Assembly: GCF_001513745.1 (NCBI RefSeq)
Contig: NZ_CP013382.1
Coordinates: 1,302,001 to 1,366,000 of the forward strand
Origin: Burkholderia humptydooensis
GTDB lineage: Bacteria; Pseudomonadota; Gammaproteobacteria; Burkholderiales; Burkholderiaceae
Direction: 5' to 3'
DNA length: 64,000 nucleotides
The notes under the pieces are model-generated. The model searched no databases. It saw nothing but the letters and a program-made list of their open reading frames with translations, and was not told the DNA's origin. The translations under genes were made by a program, and so were the position numbers. This document shows positions 29,268-38,800 of this stretch, one piece after another; position 1 is the stretch's first letter, and each line of letters begins with the position of its first letter.

Positions 29268-30986
29268 ATGAAACTTGCACGTTTGATCGCGGGTGCGAGC
29301 GTCGCGCTTGCCTCGTCGTTCGCTCATGCGGGCGTGTCGTGCCGGCCCGTGACGCCCGCCGAAGCGGCCGTCTACACGACGCCGTTCCAGTTTCCCGGCG
29401 TGAGCTCGCCGAAGGACGGCACCTGCTGGGTCAACAACCAGACCGTCACCGCGACGGACGGCACGCGGCTCACCGCGAACGTGTTCCTGCCGAAGATCAC
29501 GCGCCCCGATCAGACGTTTCCGGCGATCGTGATGATCTCGAGCTGGGCCGCATCCGATTTCTTCGAATATCTCGGCCAGCAGCGCAAGCTCGCGCAAGAC
29601 GGCTACATCGTGCTCGCCTACACCGCGCGCGGCTTCTACCTGTCGGGCGGGCAGGTCGAGGTGGCGAGCCCGCAGGACGTGAAGGATGTGTCGTCGGCGG
29701 TGGACTGGGTGTCCGCGAACACGCCCGCCGATCCGGACAGACTCGCGGTGAGCGGCATCTCGTATGGCGCGGGGCTGTCGCTGCTCGCGCTCGCGCAGGA
29801 CAGGCGGCTGAAGACGGCGGCCGCGCTCTCCGGCTGGGGCGATCTCGCCGATCAACTGTACCCGGCCCAGTCGCCGAACGCGACGTGGAGCGCGGTGCTG
29901 TTCCTGTCCGGCAAGGTGACGGGGCGGCTCGATCCGATCGTCGACCAGTACGTGAAGGCGCTGCTCGATCCGAACACGACGCAGGCGAAGGCCGACGAGA
30001 TCATCGCGTGGGCGCGGGTGCGCTCGCCGTCGACGTATCTCGACGCGCTGAACCGCCGCGGCGCGCCGGTCTTCATCAGCAAGAACTTCGAAGACGACAT
30101 GTTCACGCCGAATTCGTCGATGAAACTGTTCTCGAATCTGACGGTGCCGAAGAAACTGCTGCTGAATCCGGGCATCCATGCGCAGGCCGAGATTCCGGGC
30201 GCGCTCGCTGGCCTGCCGAACTATCCGTACGATCAGGCGCATCGCTGGTTCGACCGCTGGCTGAAGGGCGTGCGCAACGGCTTGGACACCGAGCCCGAGG
30301 TGTCGATGCAGATCAAGTTCACGAACACGCGCGAGTCGTTCGACACATGGCCCGCGAGCAACGTGCGTGCACAGACGCTGTACGTCGGGCCGCGCGGCGC
30401 GCTGCGCTGGGATCTTTCGTGCCTGTGCACGAAGGGCGTCTCGGGCACGCTGCAGAGCGCGCCGAACCGCACCGCGGGCAACGACCTGATCCAGAATTTC
30501 TCGGACACGACCGCGACGAGCGGCCCGATTCCGGTGCTGTCGACGTTCGGCGAGAGCATCGGCGCGCCCGTCGTCAATCAGCTCGCGACAGTAAATCTCG
30601 CGACGGGCGTGCGCTACGAGAGCACGGCGCTCGCGCAGCCGCTGCATTTACGCGGCGCGGCGCAACTGAACCTGCGGGCGACGCCGTCGCAGGCGCGCGC
30701 GCAGGTGGTCGCGTATTTGTACGACGTCGACGCGCTCGGCTTCGGCAAGCTGATCACGCACGGCGCGCGGACCGTGCACTGGGCGAGCCCGGGCGCGACG
30801 ATCGATTTCCCGATCGAGTTCTCGGCGATCGCGTACGACGTGCCGGCGGGCCATCACATCGGCATCGTGCTCGACACGTACGACAGCCTCTACCAGCCGC
30901 CCGTCAATCCGGGCGAGCGGTTCGGGGTGACGTTCCAGTTCGATCCGGACCGGCAGGCGACGCTCGTGTTGCCGGTGCGCTCGTGA
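29268..30986 (+). CDS. Secreted CocE/NonD-family hydrolase (S15-like)
   Basis: 572 residues from the ATG at 29268, 7 nt after GGAGGAG. A signal peptide is seen (ARLIAGASVALASSFAHAG, cleavage near residue 21). The alpha/beta-hydrolase part contains GISYGAG (Ser165 nucleophile), a conserved GxxxR segment YTARGFYLSGG, and a late C-terminal beta-sandwich starting near residue 410 (the X-Pro dipeptidyl-peptidase C-terminal domain). CocE-type enzymes are serine esterases/acylases of esters and amides. It is probably periplasmic or secreted. It stands alone, so the substrate is unknown. Confidence 0.85.
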   Translation: MKLARLIAGASVALASSFAHAGVSCRPVTPAEAAVYTTPFQFPGVSSPKDGTCWVNNQTVTATDGTRLTANVFLPKITRPDQTFPAIVMISSWAASDFFEYLGQQRKLAQDGYIVLAYTARGFYLSGGQVEVASPQDVKDVSSAVDWVSANTPADPDRLAVSGISYGAGLSLLALAQDRRLKTAAALSGWGDLADQLYPAQSPNATWSAVLFLSGKVTGRLDPIVDQYVKALLDPNTTQAKADEIIAWARVRSPSTYLDALNRRGAPVFISKNFEDDMFTPNSSMKLFSNLTVPKKLLLNPGIHAQAEIPGALAGLPNYPYDQAHRWFDRWLKGVRNGLDTEPEVSMQIKFTNTRESFDTWPASNVRAQTLYVGPRGALRWDLSCLCTKGVSGTLQSAPNRTAGNDLIQNFSDTTATSGPIPVLSTFGESIGAPVVNQLATVNLATGVRYESTALAQPLHLRGAAQLNLRATPSQARAQVVAYLYDVDALGFGKLITHGARTVHWASPGATIDFPIEFSAIAYDVPAGHHIGIVLDTYDSLYQPPVNPGERFGVTFQFDPDRQATLVLPVRS

Positions 30987-31125
30987 CGCCGGGGTGCTCC
31001 CCGTATGGGTTGGCCCCGTCGCGGCCCGGTTGGCCTGTCCTGGGCCTGTCCTCGTCGCGTTCGGCCTGCCTGTCTTTCTTCTTTCCCCGTAGCGATTGTT
31101 CTGTCCGCGGTCCGCATTGCCCGCG

Positions 31126-31908
31126 TCACACGCGAGCGAGGCCGACCGGATCGATGATGCGGATCTGCTTGCCGCGCGGCGCGATCAGCTTGTCGCGCTG
31201 GAACTTCGACAGCATCCGGCTGACCGTCTCGAGCTTCATCCCGAGATAGCAGCCGATTTCCTCGCGCGTCATCCGCAGGTTGAATTCGGCCGCCGAATAG
31301 CCGCGCTTCTGGAAGCGCTCCGAGATGTTGAGCAGGAACGCGGCGACGCGCTGCTCGGCCGTCATCGTGCCGAGCAGCATCATCTGGCTCGATTCGCGGA
31401 CGATCTCGCCGCTCATCAGCCGATGGACGTGGTGCTGCATCGGCTTCACTTCGCGGCACACCGCCTCGAGCTGCGCGAACGGGATGATGCAGACGGTGCT
31501 GTCCTCGAGCGCGATCGCGTCGCTGTTGTGACGGCCGGCGCACACGCCGTCGAGGCCGAGCGTTTCGCCGACGATCTGGAAGCCCGTCACGTGCTCCTGG
31601 CCGTCGCGATGCATGACGACCGTCTTGAACGAGCCGGTGCGCACCGCGTAGATGCTCTGGAACACGTCATGCGTGCGGAACAGCGCGTCGCCGCGCTTGA
31701 CGTGGCGCGCCGAGCAGATCAGCGCGTCGAGCTTCGCGAATTCGTGGGTGCTCAGATCGAACGGCATGCAGACGCTGCGCATCGCGCAACTCGAGCAGCG
31801 CGGGGCCGGGCGCTTCGCCGCGTCGTCGCGCGCAGCCGCGCGCAGCGGCATCGTCACGCGCTGCCGCTGCGCGGGCGTGAAAGCGTTCGACGTATGCGCT
31901 TGCAACAT
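31126..31908 (-). CDS. fnr: FNR-family oxygen-responsive regulator
   Basis: 260 residues. Four cysteines in FNR arrangement are present: Cys38-x2-Cys41-x5-Cys47 (CSSCAMRSVC) and Cys123 (LDGVCAGRH), for an oxygen-labile [4Fe-4S] cluster. The cyclic-nucleotide-fold domain precedes a C-terminal HTH MTREEIGCYLGMKLETVSRMLSKF with the E--SR recognition pattern of FNR, which reads TTGAT half-sites. It is downstream of the receiver-like gene in a short operon and next to the nar locus, so it is the likely activator of anaerobic nitrate respiration here. An FNR-like site lies upstream of the tandem USP gene at 57751. Confidence 0.92.
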   Translation of the reverse strand: MLQAHTSNAFTPAQRQRVTMPLRAAARDDAAKRPAPRCSSCAMRSVCMPFDLSTHEFAKLDALICSARHVKRGDALFRTHDVFQSIYAVRTGSFKTVVMHRDGQEHVTGFQIVGETLGLDGVCAGRHNSDAIALEDSTVCIIPFAQLEAVCREVKPMQHHVHRLMSGEIVRESSQMMLLGTMTAEQRVAAFLLNISERFQKRGYSAAEFNLRMTREEIGCYLGMKLETVSRMLSKFQRDKLIAPRGKQIRIIDPVGLARV

Positions 31909-31920
31909 GATCTGCTCCTG

Positions 31921-32331
31921 TCATTCGGCCGCGCTCGGTCGGTGCGCGCTGGCCAGGGTTTTCACGGTGCGGCAGGCGGCGTCGACGTCGGCGATCTTGT
32001 CGAAGAAGAAATTCGCCCCCGCGTCGCTGCATGCCGCGCGAAATGCCGGTCCGGACAAGTTGGTCAGCACGATCTTGACCACCCTCGGAGCGGCGCGCGT
32101 CAGCGCCGAAATCAACTCGAGTCCATTGCCGCCCGTCAATCTCAGCTCGATGACGGCGACGTCGGCGCCCGTTTCCAGAATGCCGGCCAGCGCGGCCGGG
32201 ACGTCCTCGGCCTCGCCGACCACCTCGACCCCGAGGATCGTCTCGAGCAGCGAGGTAAGGCGATCTCTGACCGGGGCCGCATAGTCGACGAGAAACACTC
32301 TCAGCGGAGGAGTCGGCTCGCGTGCATTCAT
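31921..32331 (-). CDS. Atypical single-domain receiver protein (Glu at the phosphorylation site)
   Basis: 136 residues, a lone CheY-like receiver domain with no output domain. LRVFLVDYAAPVRDRL gives only one acidic-pocket Asp (Asp16, followed by Tyr rather than a second Asp). The phosphorylation site reads VAVIELRLTGGNG, with Glu62 where Asp is expected. Thr90 (KIVLTN) and Lys112 (FFDKIAD) are kept. Glu in that position often mimics phosphorylation, so this may be a constitutively 'on' or unregulated pseudo-receiver. It starts 13 bp upstream of the fnr gene; the promoter has a TAGGG-N4-TCCTA palindrome at 32410. Confidence 0.85.
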   Translation of the reverse strand: MNAREPTPPLRVFLVDYAAPVRDRLTSLLETILGVEVVGEAEDVPAALAGILETGADVAVIELRLTGGNGLELISALTRAAPRVVKIVLTNLSGPAFRAACSDAGANFFFDKIADVDAACRTVKTLASAHRPSAAE

Positions 32332-32409
32332 GGCAGGCAGTATGGCCCGCGCGGTCGAGGCGCGAAATCAGCGCCGGGTGAAAATGGAGTAGGCAATGAC
32401 GCGTTTGCT

Positions 32410-32425
32410 GTAGGGATAATCCTAC
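32410..32425. promoter_or_regulatory. Palindromic site GTAGGGATAATCCTAC upstream of the receiver-fnr operon
   Basis: GTAGGGATAATCCTAC has arms GTAGG and CCTAC around a 6-bp centre, and fits TAGGG-N4-CCCTA with one mismatch. It is about 80 bp upstream of the receiver gene start. A near-identical site occurs at 56001, and the right half ATAATCCTACG is repeated at 56028. The staphylococcal oxygen-response regulator NreC is reported to use TAGGGN4CCCTA. The NarL-type regulator encoded at 32559 may bind here; this is inference. Confidence 0.5.
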
Positions 32426-32558
32426 GAGGGTTTGCGCGGATGCGGACAAGAAGCCGGAGCCGGACGCCGGGCGAGTGACGACGATACGGACGACGGGCAC
32501 GCGGCAGCGCAGGGAACGCGCCGCGCGTCGCCCGGCCCGCGTCCCGCCGCGTCGTCGA

Positions 32559-33206
32559 TCAGGCCTCGTCGCCGTCGTCGAACAGCTTGTGCCGGATCGC
32601 GTAGCGCACGAGCGCCGCATCGTGCGGCATCTGCATCTTCTCGAGGATGCGCGCCTTGTAGGTGCTGATCGTCTTCGCGCTGACGTCGAGCGCCTGCGCG
32701 ATCTCGGTGATCGTCTCGCCGGCGGCGATCCGCCGGAATACGTCGAACTCGCGATCGGACAGCCGCTGGTGCGGCAGCGACTCGGCGGGTTCGTTCAGGC
32801 TCTGCGCGAGCCGCTCGGCCATCGCGAGGCTCACGTAGACGCCGCCCGCCGCGATCTTCGTCAGCGCGCCGACGAGCTCCGCGCTCGCGCTCTCCTTCGT
32901 CATGTACCCGGACGCGCCCGCGCGGAACGCGCGCGACGCGTATTGCTGCTCCGCGTGCATCGTCAGCACGAGAATCCGCAGCGCGGGTTTCTCTTCCTTG
33001 ATCTGCCTGATGAGGTCGATGCCGTTGCGGCCTGGCATCGACAGGTCGAGCACGAGCAGTTGCGCATCGATCGAGCGCATCAGCTCGATCGTCGAGACGC
33101 CGTCGCACGCTTCGCCGACGACTTCGAAGCCCGTCGCGCTGCCGAGAATGTGGCGCAGGCCGTCGCGCACGAGCGCGTGATCGTCCGCGATCAGGACCCT
33201 GATCAC
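32559..33206 (-). CDS. NarL/FixJ-family response regulator
   Basis: 215 residues from a GTG at 33206 (VIRVLIADDHALVRDGL), overlapping the kinase stop by 4 bp. The receiver has Asp8/Asp9, phospho-Asp54 (LLVLDLSMPG), a Thr (VLTMH) and Lys (YMTKES). The C-terminal LuxR-type HTH reads LSDREFDVFRRIAAGETITEIAQALDVSAKTISTYKARILEKM. It pairs with the upstream histidine kinase in an operon facing away from narGHJI. Targets are not shown directly; the palindromes at 32410 and 56001 are candidates. Confidence 0.92.
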   Translation of the reverse strand: MIRVLIADDHALVRDGLRHILGSATGFEVVGEACDGVSTIELMRSIDAQLLVLDLSMPGRNGIDLIRQIKEEKPALRILVLTMHAEQQYASRAFRAGASGYMTKESASAELVGALTKIAAGGVYVSLAMAERLAQSLNEPAESLPHQRLSDREFDVFRRIAAGETITEIAQALDVSAKTISTYKARILEKMQMPHDAALVRYAIRHKLFDDGDEA

Positions 33207-35254
33207 AGGAGCGCGTCCGTTTGCCGGATCGCGGCGAGCGGCAGCGCGACCTTGATCGAGAAACCCTGCCCGGGCGCCGAATCGATCGTGACGGTGCCGC
33301 TCAGCATGTGCGCGCGCTCGCGGATGCCGATGAGGCCGAACGACTTGTCGCCGTTCGCGCCGAGGCGTTCGTCGGGCTGCACGCCGCGCCCGTCGTCCCT
33401 GATCTGCAGCAGGCAGAAGTCCTGGTCGATCGCGAGCGTCAGGTCGACGCGGGTTGCGTCCGCGTGGCGCGCGACATTCGTCAGCGCCTCCTGGACGATC
33501 CGGAACAGCGTCGTCGCGCCGGCGCTGGTGAAGCGCGTGTCGGCGGTGTCGAGCCGGCGCTCGACGTCGATGCCGTAGCGGTTCGTGAAATCGTTCACGA
33601 GCCATTCGATCGCGGGCACGAGGCCGAGATCGTCGAGCATCACGGGCCGCAGGTCGGCCGCGATGCGCCGCACCGATGCGACCGTCGAATCGATGAGCCG
33701 CCGCATCCCGTGCAACTGCTGCTCGACGGCCGCGATCGGCTGCGCGTCGGCCCGCGCGTCGCGATAGCGGGCGAGCGCGAGCGCGATCGCCGACACGTCC
33801 ATCTTGAGCGCGGTCAGTTGCTGGCCGAGGTCGTCGTGCAGCTCGCGCGCGATGCGCGTCTTCTCTTCCTCGCGCACGTTCTGCAGGTTCGCGGACAGCT
33901 CGCGCAGCTCCTCGCGTGACTGCCGCAGCGCGCTCTCGTTGCGCACCCGCTCGGTGACGTCGCGCAGCATCACCGTGTACAGCTTGCCGGAGCCGTCGCG
34001 GATCTGCGAGATCGATGCCTCGATCGGGAACTCCTCGCCGTTCTCGCGCAGCCCGTACAGCACGCGCTGGCGGCCCATCTGCCGCTCGGATACGCCCGTC
34101 ACGCCGAACTGCTCGACGTGCTTCTCGTGCGCCTCGCGAAAGCGCTCGGGGATGAAGCGCGACAGCGGCGAGCCGATCGCGTCCATCGCGGACACGCCGA
34201 ACACGCGTTCGGCGGCCGGATTGAAGATCACGATCGTCTGCATCTCGTCGACCGTGATGATCGCTTCCATTGACGAGCGGATGATGCCCATCATCCGCGC
34301 TTCGTTGAGCGGGCTGTCGTCCGCGTAGCCGTCACGCGCGCCGACGCGCCCGACGAGCAGATACGCGAGCACCGCGAGCAGCGCGGACGTCGCCGCGCCG
34401 GCGACGAACACCGTGGTCGCGACGGCGTCCGAGCGGATCGCCGCCCAGCGGTTTTCCGTCGTATAGGCGAGCGCGAGCGGCATGCCGCCGAAATTGAGCG
34501 AGTCCGTGCGCGCAAGCGACGGGCGCGACGCGTCGGCGCCGCCGTAGTCGCGCTCGGTCGTGTAGACAAGCACGCCCGCTTCGCCCGCCGTCAGGCGCAG
34601 GTCGATGTCGCGGTCGTTCGCGGTCGACAGCTCGACCAGGCGGCGCGCGTCGAGCGTCGCGACGACGAAGCCGGCCGTGTCCGCGCGGCGACGCTCGGGG
34701 GCGGGCAGCGCGCCGTTCGCCGTGTAGACGGGCAGGTAGAGCGCGAGCGCGCCCGCGCCGCTGTCCGGCGCGTAGGTGTTCTCGGGCGGCGCCGCATGCG
34801 CGTCGAGCGTCGCCAGGCCGGAATCCGCGGCGCGCAGCAGCGCGGCGCGCGTCTGCGGATCGACGCCCGGTTGCGCGGCGGCGCCGCTGGCGGTCTTCGC
34901 GTCGATGAAGCCGAGCGAGCGGATCGGCGAGCGCGCACGATCGAGATCGAGCTGCGCCTGATAGTTCGCCCAGCCGACGGCGGCGGGCGACGCGTTCTCG
35001 CCGAGCATGCCGCGCGCGCCGCGCAGCACCGTCGTGGCGGTCAGCAGTTCCTGCCGCAGCGTCGTCGTCACGTGCGCGGCGCGGCGCTCGAAACGGGCCT
35101 GCGCGGCATTGCGCTCCTGCTGCAGCACGAGCCGCGCGACGCCATACGACGCAGCGATGCCCAGCGCGGCGACGGCCACGGCGACGAGCGCGCCGCGCCG
35201 GTCGGTGCGGGACGCATCGCGCGATGCGCCAGGGCTGATCCCGCTGGCGGTCAT
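33203..35254 (-). CDS. Sensor histidine kinase with CHASE and PAS domains
   Basis: 683 residues from the ATG at 35254. Order: TM helix (about 22-42), a periplasmic CHASE-like region (about 55-270), TM helix (about 278-302), a PAS domain (about 320-440) with the NPAAERVFG segment, then HisKA_3 (His473 in ARELHDDLGQQLTALK) and a HATPase domain with DDGRGV. It is the NarX/DegS type that partners LuxR-type regulators. The ligand sensed by CHASE is unknown; I see no NarX P-box, so it is not simply a nitrate sensor. It overlaps its regulator gene (GTGA). Confidence 0.9.
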   Translation of the reverse strand: MTASGISPGASRDASRTDRRGALVAVAVAALGIAASYGVARLVLQQERNAAQARFERRAAHVTTTLRQELLTATTVLRGARGMLGENASPAAVGWANYQAQLDLDRARSPIRSLGFIDAKTASGAAAQPGVDPQTRAALLRAADSGLATLDAHAAPPENTYAPDSGAGALALYLPVYTANGALPAPERRRADTAGFVVATLDARRLVELSTANDRDIDLRLTAGEAGVLVYTTERDYGGADASRPSLARTDSLNFGGMPLALAYTTENRWAAIRSDAVATTVFVAGAATSALLAVLAYLLVGRVGARDGYADDSPLNEARMMGIIRSSMEAIITVDEMQTIVIFNPAAERVFGVSAMDAIGSPLSRFIPERFREAHEKHVEQFGVTGVSERQMGRQRVLYGLRENGEEFPIEASISQIRDGSGKLYTVMLRDVTERVRNESALRQSREELRELSANLQNVREEEKTRIARELHDDLGQQLTALKMDVSAIALALARYRDARADAQPIAAVEQQLHGMRRLIDSTVASVRRIAADLRPVMLDDLGLVPAIEWLVNDFTNRYGIDVERRLDTADTRFTSAGATTLFRIVQEALTNVARHADATRVDLTLAIDQDFCLLQIRDDGRGVQPDERLGANGDKSFGLIGIRERAHMLSGTVTIDSAPGQGFSIKVALPLAAIRQTDALL

Positions 35255-35846
35255 GAATTCATACCTATGCTTCGTTATGCCGGTGCGGCTGGTTGGGGGA
35301 GCGTCGAGTGAACGGGCCCGATGCGCGGCGGGAATTGGAATGCCGACATTTTGCGTGATTCCCGTCATTTTCGGCAATGCGACAACGCGAAAGCGTTGCG
35401 GACCGAATTCTTTCAAATATTACGCGCCAACGCAATCCGTTCGATCCGGCGCCGCCGCGCGGGGCCGGCGCTTGCCCGCGCATGCGTCGCCGGCGCGCGG
35501 GCGCGGCGCCGGGCATCGTGCAGTGCGGAATCGGTGCGCCAGAAAACGATTCCGTGCGCATTTCATCGCGATTTTCCATTGGCTGACTTCAGGCTGACTT
35601 CATGGGTTGCCATACGCTCGCCATCTGATTCGCCGACATTGGGCGGTGCATCGCCGTCGGCATTTTTCGCGCTTTGCGTCCGTGCGGCTATCGCGTCGCA
35701 TCGGATTTTCATGACCGGTTTTTTCGTGGCCGCCGCGGCGGAGTCGATCGTGCGATCGCGAAGGGGCGCGTTTCCGTTTCCTTTACTTTGCAAAAGGCCG
35801 TTGCTAGATTCAAAACCGAGCGCCTCGCTCCCCCACAAGGATCGCC
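35255..35846. promoter_or_regulatory. Divergent regulatory region between the kinase and narG
   Basis: 592 bp. It has a directly repeated GGCTGACTTCA at 35580-35605 and AT-rich patches at 35340-35430 and 35770-35830. I found no clean TTGAT-N4-ATCAA FNR site and no TAGGG-N4-CCCTA palindrome here. A loose sigma70-like pair (TTTACT-N17-TAGATT, about 35782-35811) lies about 35-60 bp upstream of the narG start. No gene is supported. Confidence 0.35.
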
Positions 35847-38800
35847 ATGAGCCATTTCCTCGACAGGCTGCGCTTTTTCACGACCGCCCGACCGCAGTTT
35901 TCCGACGGGCATGGCGCGGTCACCGACGAGGATCGAAAGTGGGAAGAGGGCTACCGGCAGCGCTGGCAGCACGACAAGATCGTCCGCTCGACGCACGGCG
36001 TGAACTGCACCGGCTCGTGCTCGTGGAAGGTCTACGTGAAGGGCGGCATCGTCACGTGGGAAACGCAGCAGACCGACTATCCGCGCACCCGCCCGGACAT
36101 GCCGAACCACGAGCCGCGCGGCTGCTCGCGCGGCGCGTCGTACTCGTGGTACCTGTACAGCGCGAACCGGCTCAAGTACCCGCTCGTGCGCAGCGCGCTC
36201 GTCAGGCTGTGGCGCGCGCGGCGCCGCACGATGGAACCCGTCGACGCATGGCGCTCGATCGTCGACGACGAAGACGCGCGGCGCGGCTATCAAAGCCGGC
36301 GCGGTCTCGGCGGCTTCGTGCGCGCGACGTGGGACGAGGTCAGCGAGATCGTCGCGGCGGCGAACGTGCATACGGTCGCGCGCCACGGGCCGGACCGCGT
36401 CGTCGGGTTTTCGCCGATCCCGGCGATGTCGATGGTGTCGTATGCGGCGGGCTCGCGCTACCTGTCGCTGATCGGCGGCGTATGCCTGAGCTTCTACGAC
36501 TGGTATTGCGACCTGCCGCCCGCGTCGCCGCAGACGTGGGGCGAGCAGACCGACGTGCCCGAATCCGCCGACTGGTACAACTCGACGTTCATCATGATGT
36601 GGGGCTCCAACGTCCCGCAGACGCGCACGCCCGATGCGCACTTCCTCGTCGAGGCGCGCTACCGCGGCACGAAGATCGTGTCGGTGTTTCCCGACTATTC
36701 GGAAGGCGCGAAGTTCGGCGATCTGTGGCTGCACCCGAAGCAGGGCACCGACGCGGCGCTCGCGCTCGCGATGGGGCACGTGGTCCTGAAGGAATTCCAC
36801 GTCGAGGGCGCGAGCGACTATTTCGCAGACTATTGCCGCCGCTACACGGACATGCCGTGCATCGTGCGGCTCGTGCCGCATGGCGCGGGCTACGTGCCCG
36901 AGCGGCTCGTGCGCGCGTCCGATTTCGACGGCGCGCTCGGCGAAGCCGAGCACCCGGAATGGAAGACGGTGATGATCGACGACGCGACGGGCGAGTTCGC
37001 CATGCCGGTCGGCTCGATCGGCTTCCGGTGGGCGAAGCCCGACGGCGGCAACCAGGGCAAGTGGAACCTGAAGGCCGAGACGGCGGGCGGCCGCGCGCTC
37101 GCGCCGCGGCTGTCGCTCGCGAAGGCGCACGACGAAGTCGTCGACGTGCTGTTCCCGTACTTCGGCAACCAGCCGCATGCGCATTTCGAGCCCACCCCGC
37201 ACGCGTCCGAGCTGTCGCGCAGGATCGGCGCGCGGCGCGTGGCGACGCCCGAGGGCGAGATGCTCGTCGCGACCGTCTACGATCTGTTCGTCGCGAACTA
37301 TGGAATCGACCAGGGGCTCGGCGGCCGCGACGTCGCGACGAGCTATGACGACGACGTGCCGTACACGCCCGCGTGGCAGGAAGCGATCACCGGCGTGAAG
37401 CGCGAGGACGCGATCTCGGTCGCACGGCAGTTCGCTCAGAACGCGCACAAGACGCAGGGCAAGTCGATGGTGATCGTCGGCGCGGGGATCAACCACTGGT
37501 TCCACATGGACATGACGTACCGCGCGATCATCAACATGCTGATCATGTGCGGCTGCGTCGGCAAGTCGGGCGGCGGCTGGTCGCACTACGTCGGCCAGGA
37601 GAAGCTGCGGCCGCAGACCGGCTGGACCGCGCTCGCGTTCGCGCTCGACTGGCACCGCCCGCCCAGGCAGATGAATGCGACATCGTTCTTCTACGCGCAT
37701 ACCGATCAATGGCGCTACGACCCGATGGACCCGGCCGCGTTGCTGTCGCCGCTCGCCGACAAAAGCCGCTTCCACGGCGCGCCGATCGACTACAACGTGC
37801 GCGCCGAGCGGATGGGCTGGCTGCCGTGCGCGCCGCAACTCGCCGCGAATCCGCTGCGCGTCGGCGCGGACATCGCCGATCCCGCGCTTGCGGGCGCGGA
37901 AATCGCGCGGCGGCTCGCGTCGGGCGAACTGAAGATGGCGTGCGAGGACCCCGACGCGCCCGAGAACTTCCCGCGCAACCTGTTCGTGTGGCGCTCGAAC
38001 CTGCTCGGCTCGTCGGGCAAGGGCCACGAGTATTTCCTGAAGCATCTGCTCGGCACGACGCACGGCGTGCAGGGCGACGAGATCCGCGAAGGGAACGGCT
38101 CGCGTCCCGAAGAAGTGACGTGGCATGCGGACGCGCCGCGCGGCAAGCTCGACCTGCTCGTCACGCTCGACTTCCGGATGTCGACGACCTGCCTGTACTC
38201 GGACATCGTCCTGCCGACCGCGACGTGGTACGAGAAGGACGACATGAACACGTCCGACATGCATCCGTTCATCCATCCGCTGTCGGCGGCGGTCGATCCG
38301 GCATGGCAGTCGAAGAGCGACTGGGAGATCTTCAAGGGGATCGCGAAGCGCTTCTCGGCGCTCGCGGAAGGCCATCTCGGCATCGAGCGCGACGTCGTGC
38401 TCTCGCCGATCGCGCACGACAGCGCGGCCGAGCTCGCGCAGCCGTTCGACGTGCGCGACTGGAAGCGCGGCGAATGCGACGCGGTGCCCGGCAAGACGAT
38501 GCCGGCCGTGACCGTCGTCGATCGCGACTATCCGAGCACGTACCGCAAGTACACGTCGCTCGGGCCGCTGATGGACCGGCTCGGCAACGGCGGCAAGGGC
38601 ATCGGCTGGGACACGAAGGACGAGGTCGCGCTGCTCGGCGCGCTCAACTATCGCGTGACCGAAGCGGGCTGCGCGCAAGGCCGCCCGCGGATCGACAGCG
38701 CGCTCGACGCGGCCGAGGTGATCCTCGCGCTCGCGCCCGAGACGAACGGCGCGGTCGCGGTGAAGGCGTGGCAGGCGCTGTCGCGCGCCACCGGCATCGA

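Noticed and set aside
35255..35846. Search for an FNR or NarL site upstream of narG
   Set aside because: No TTGAT-N4-ATCAA and no TAGGG-N4-CCCTA sequence was found; only loose matches.
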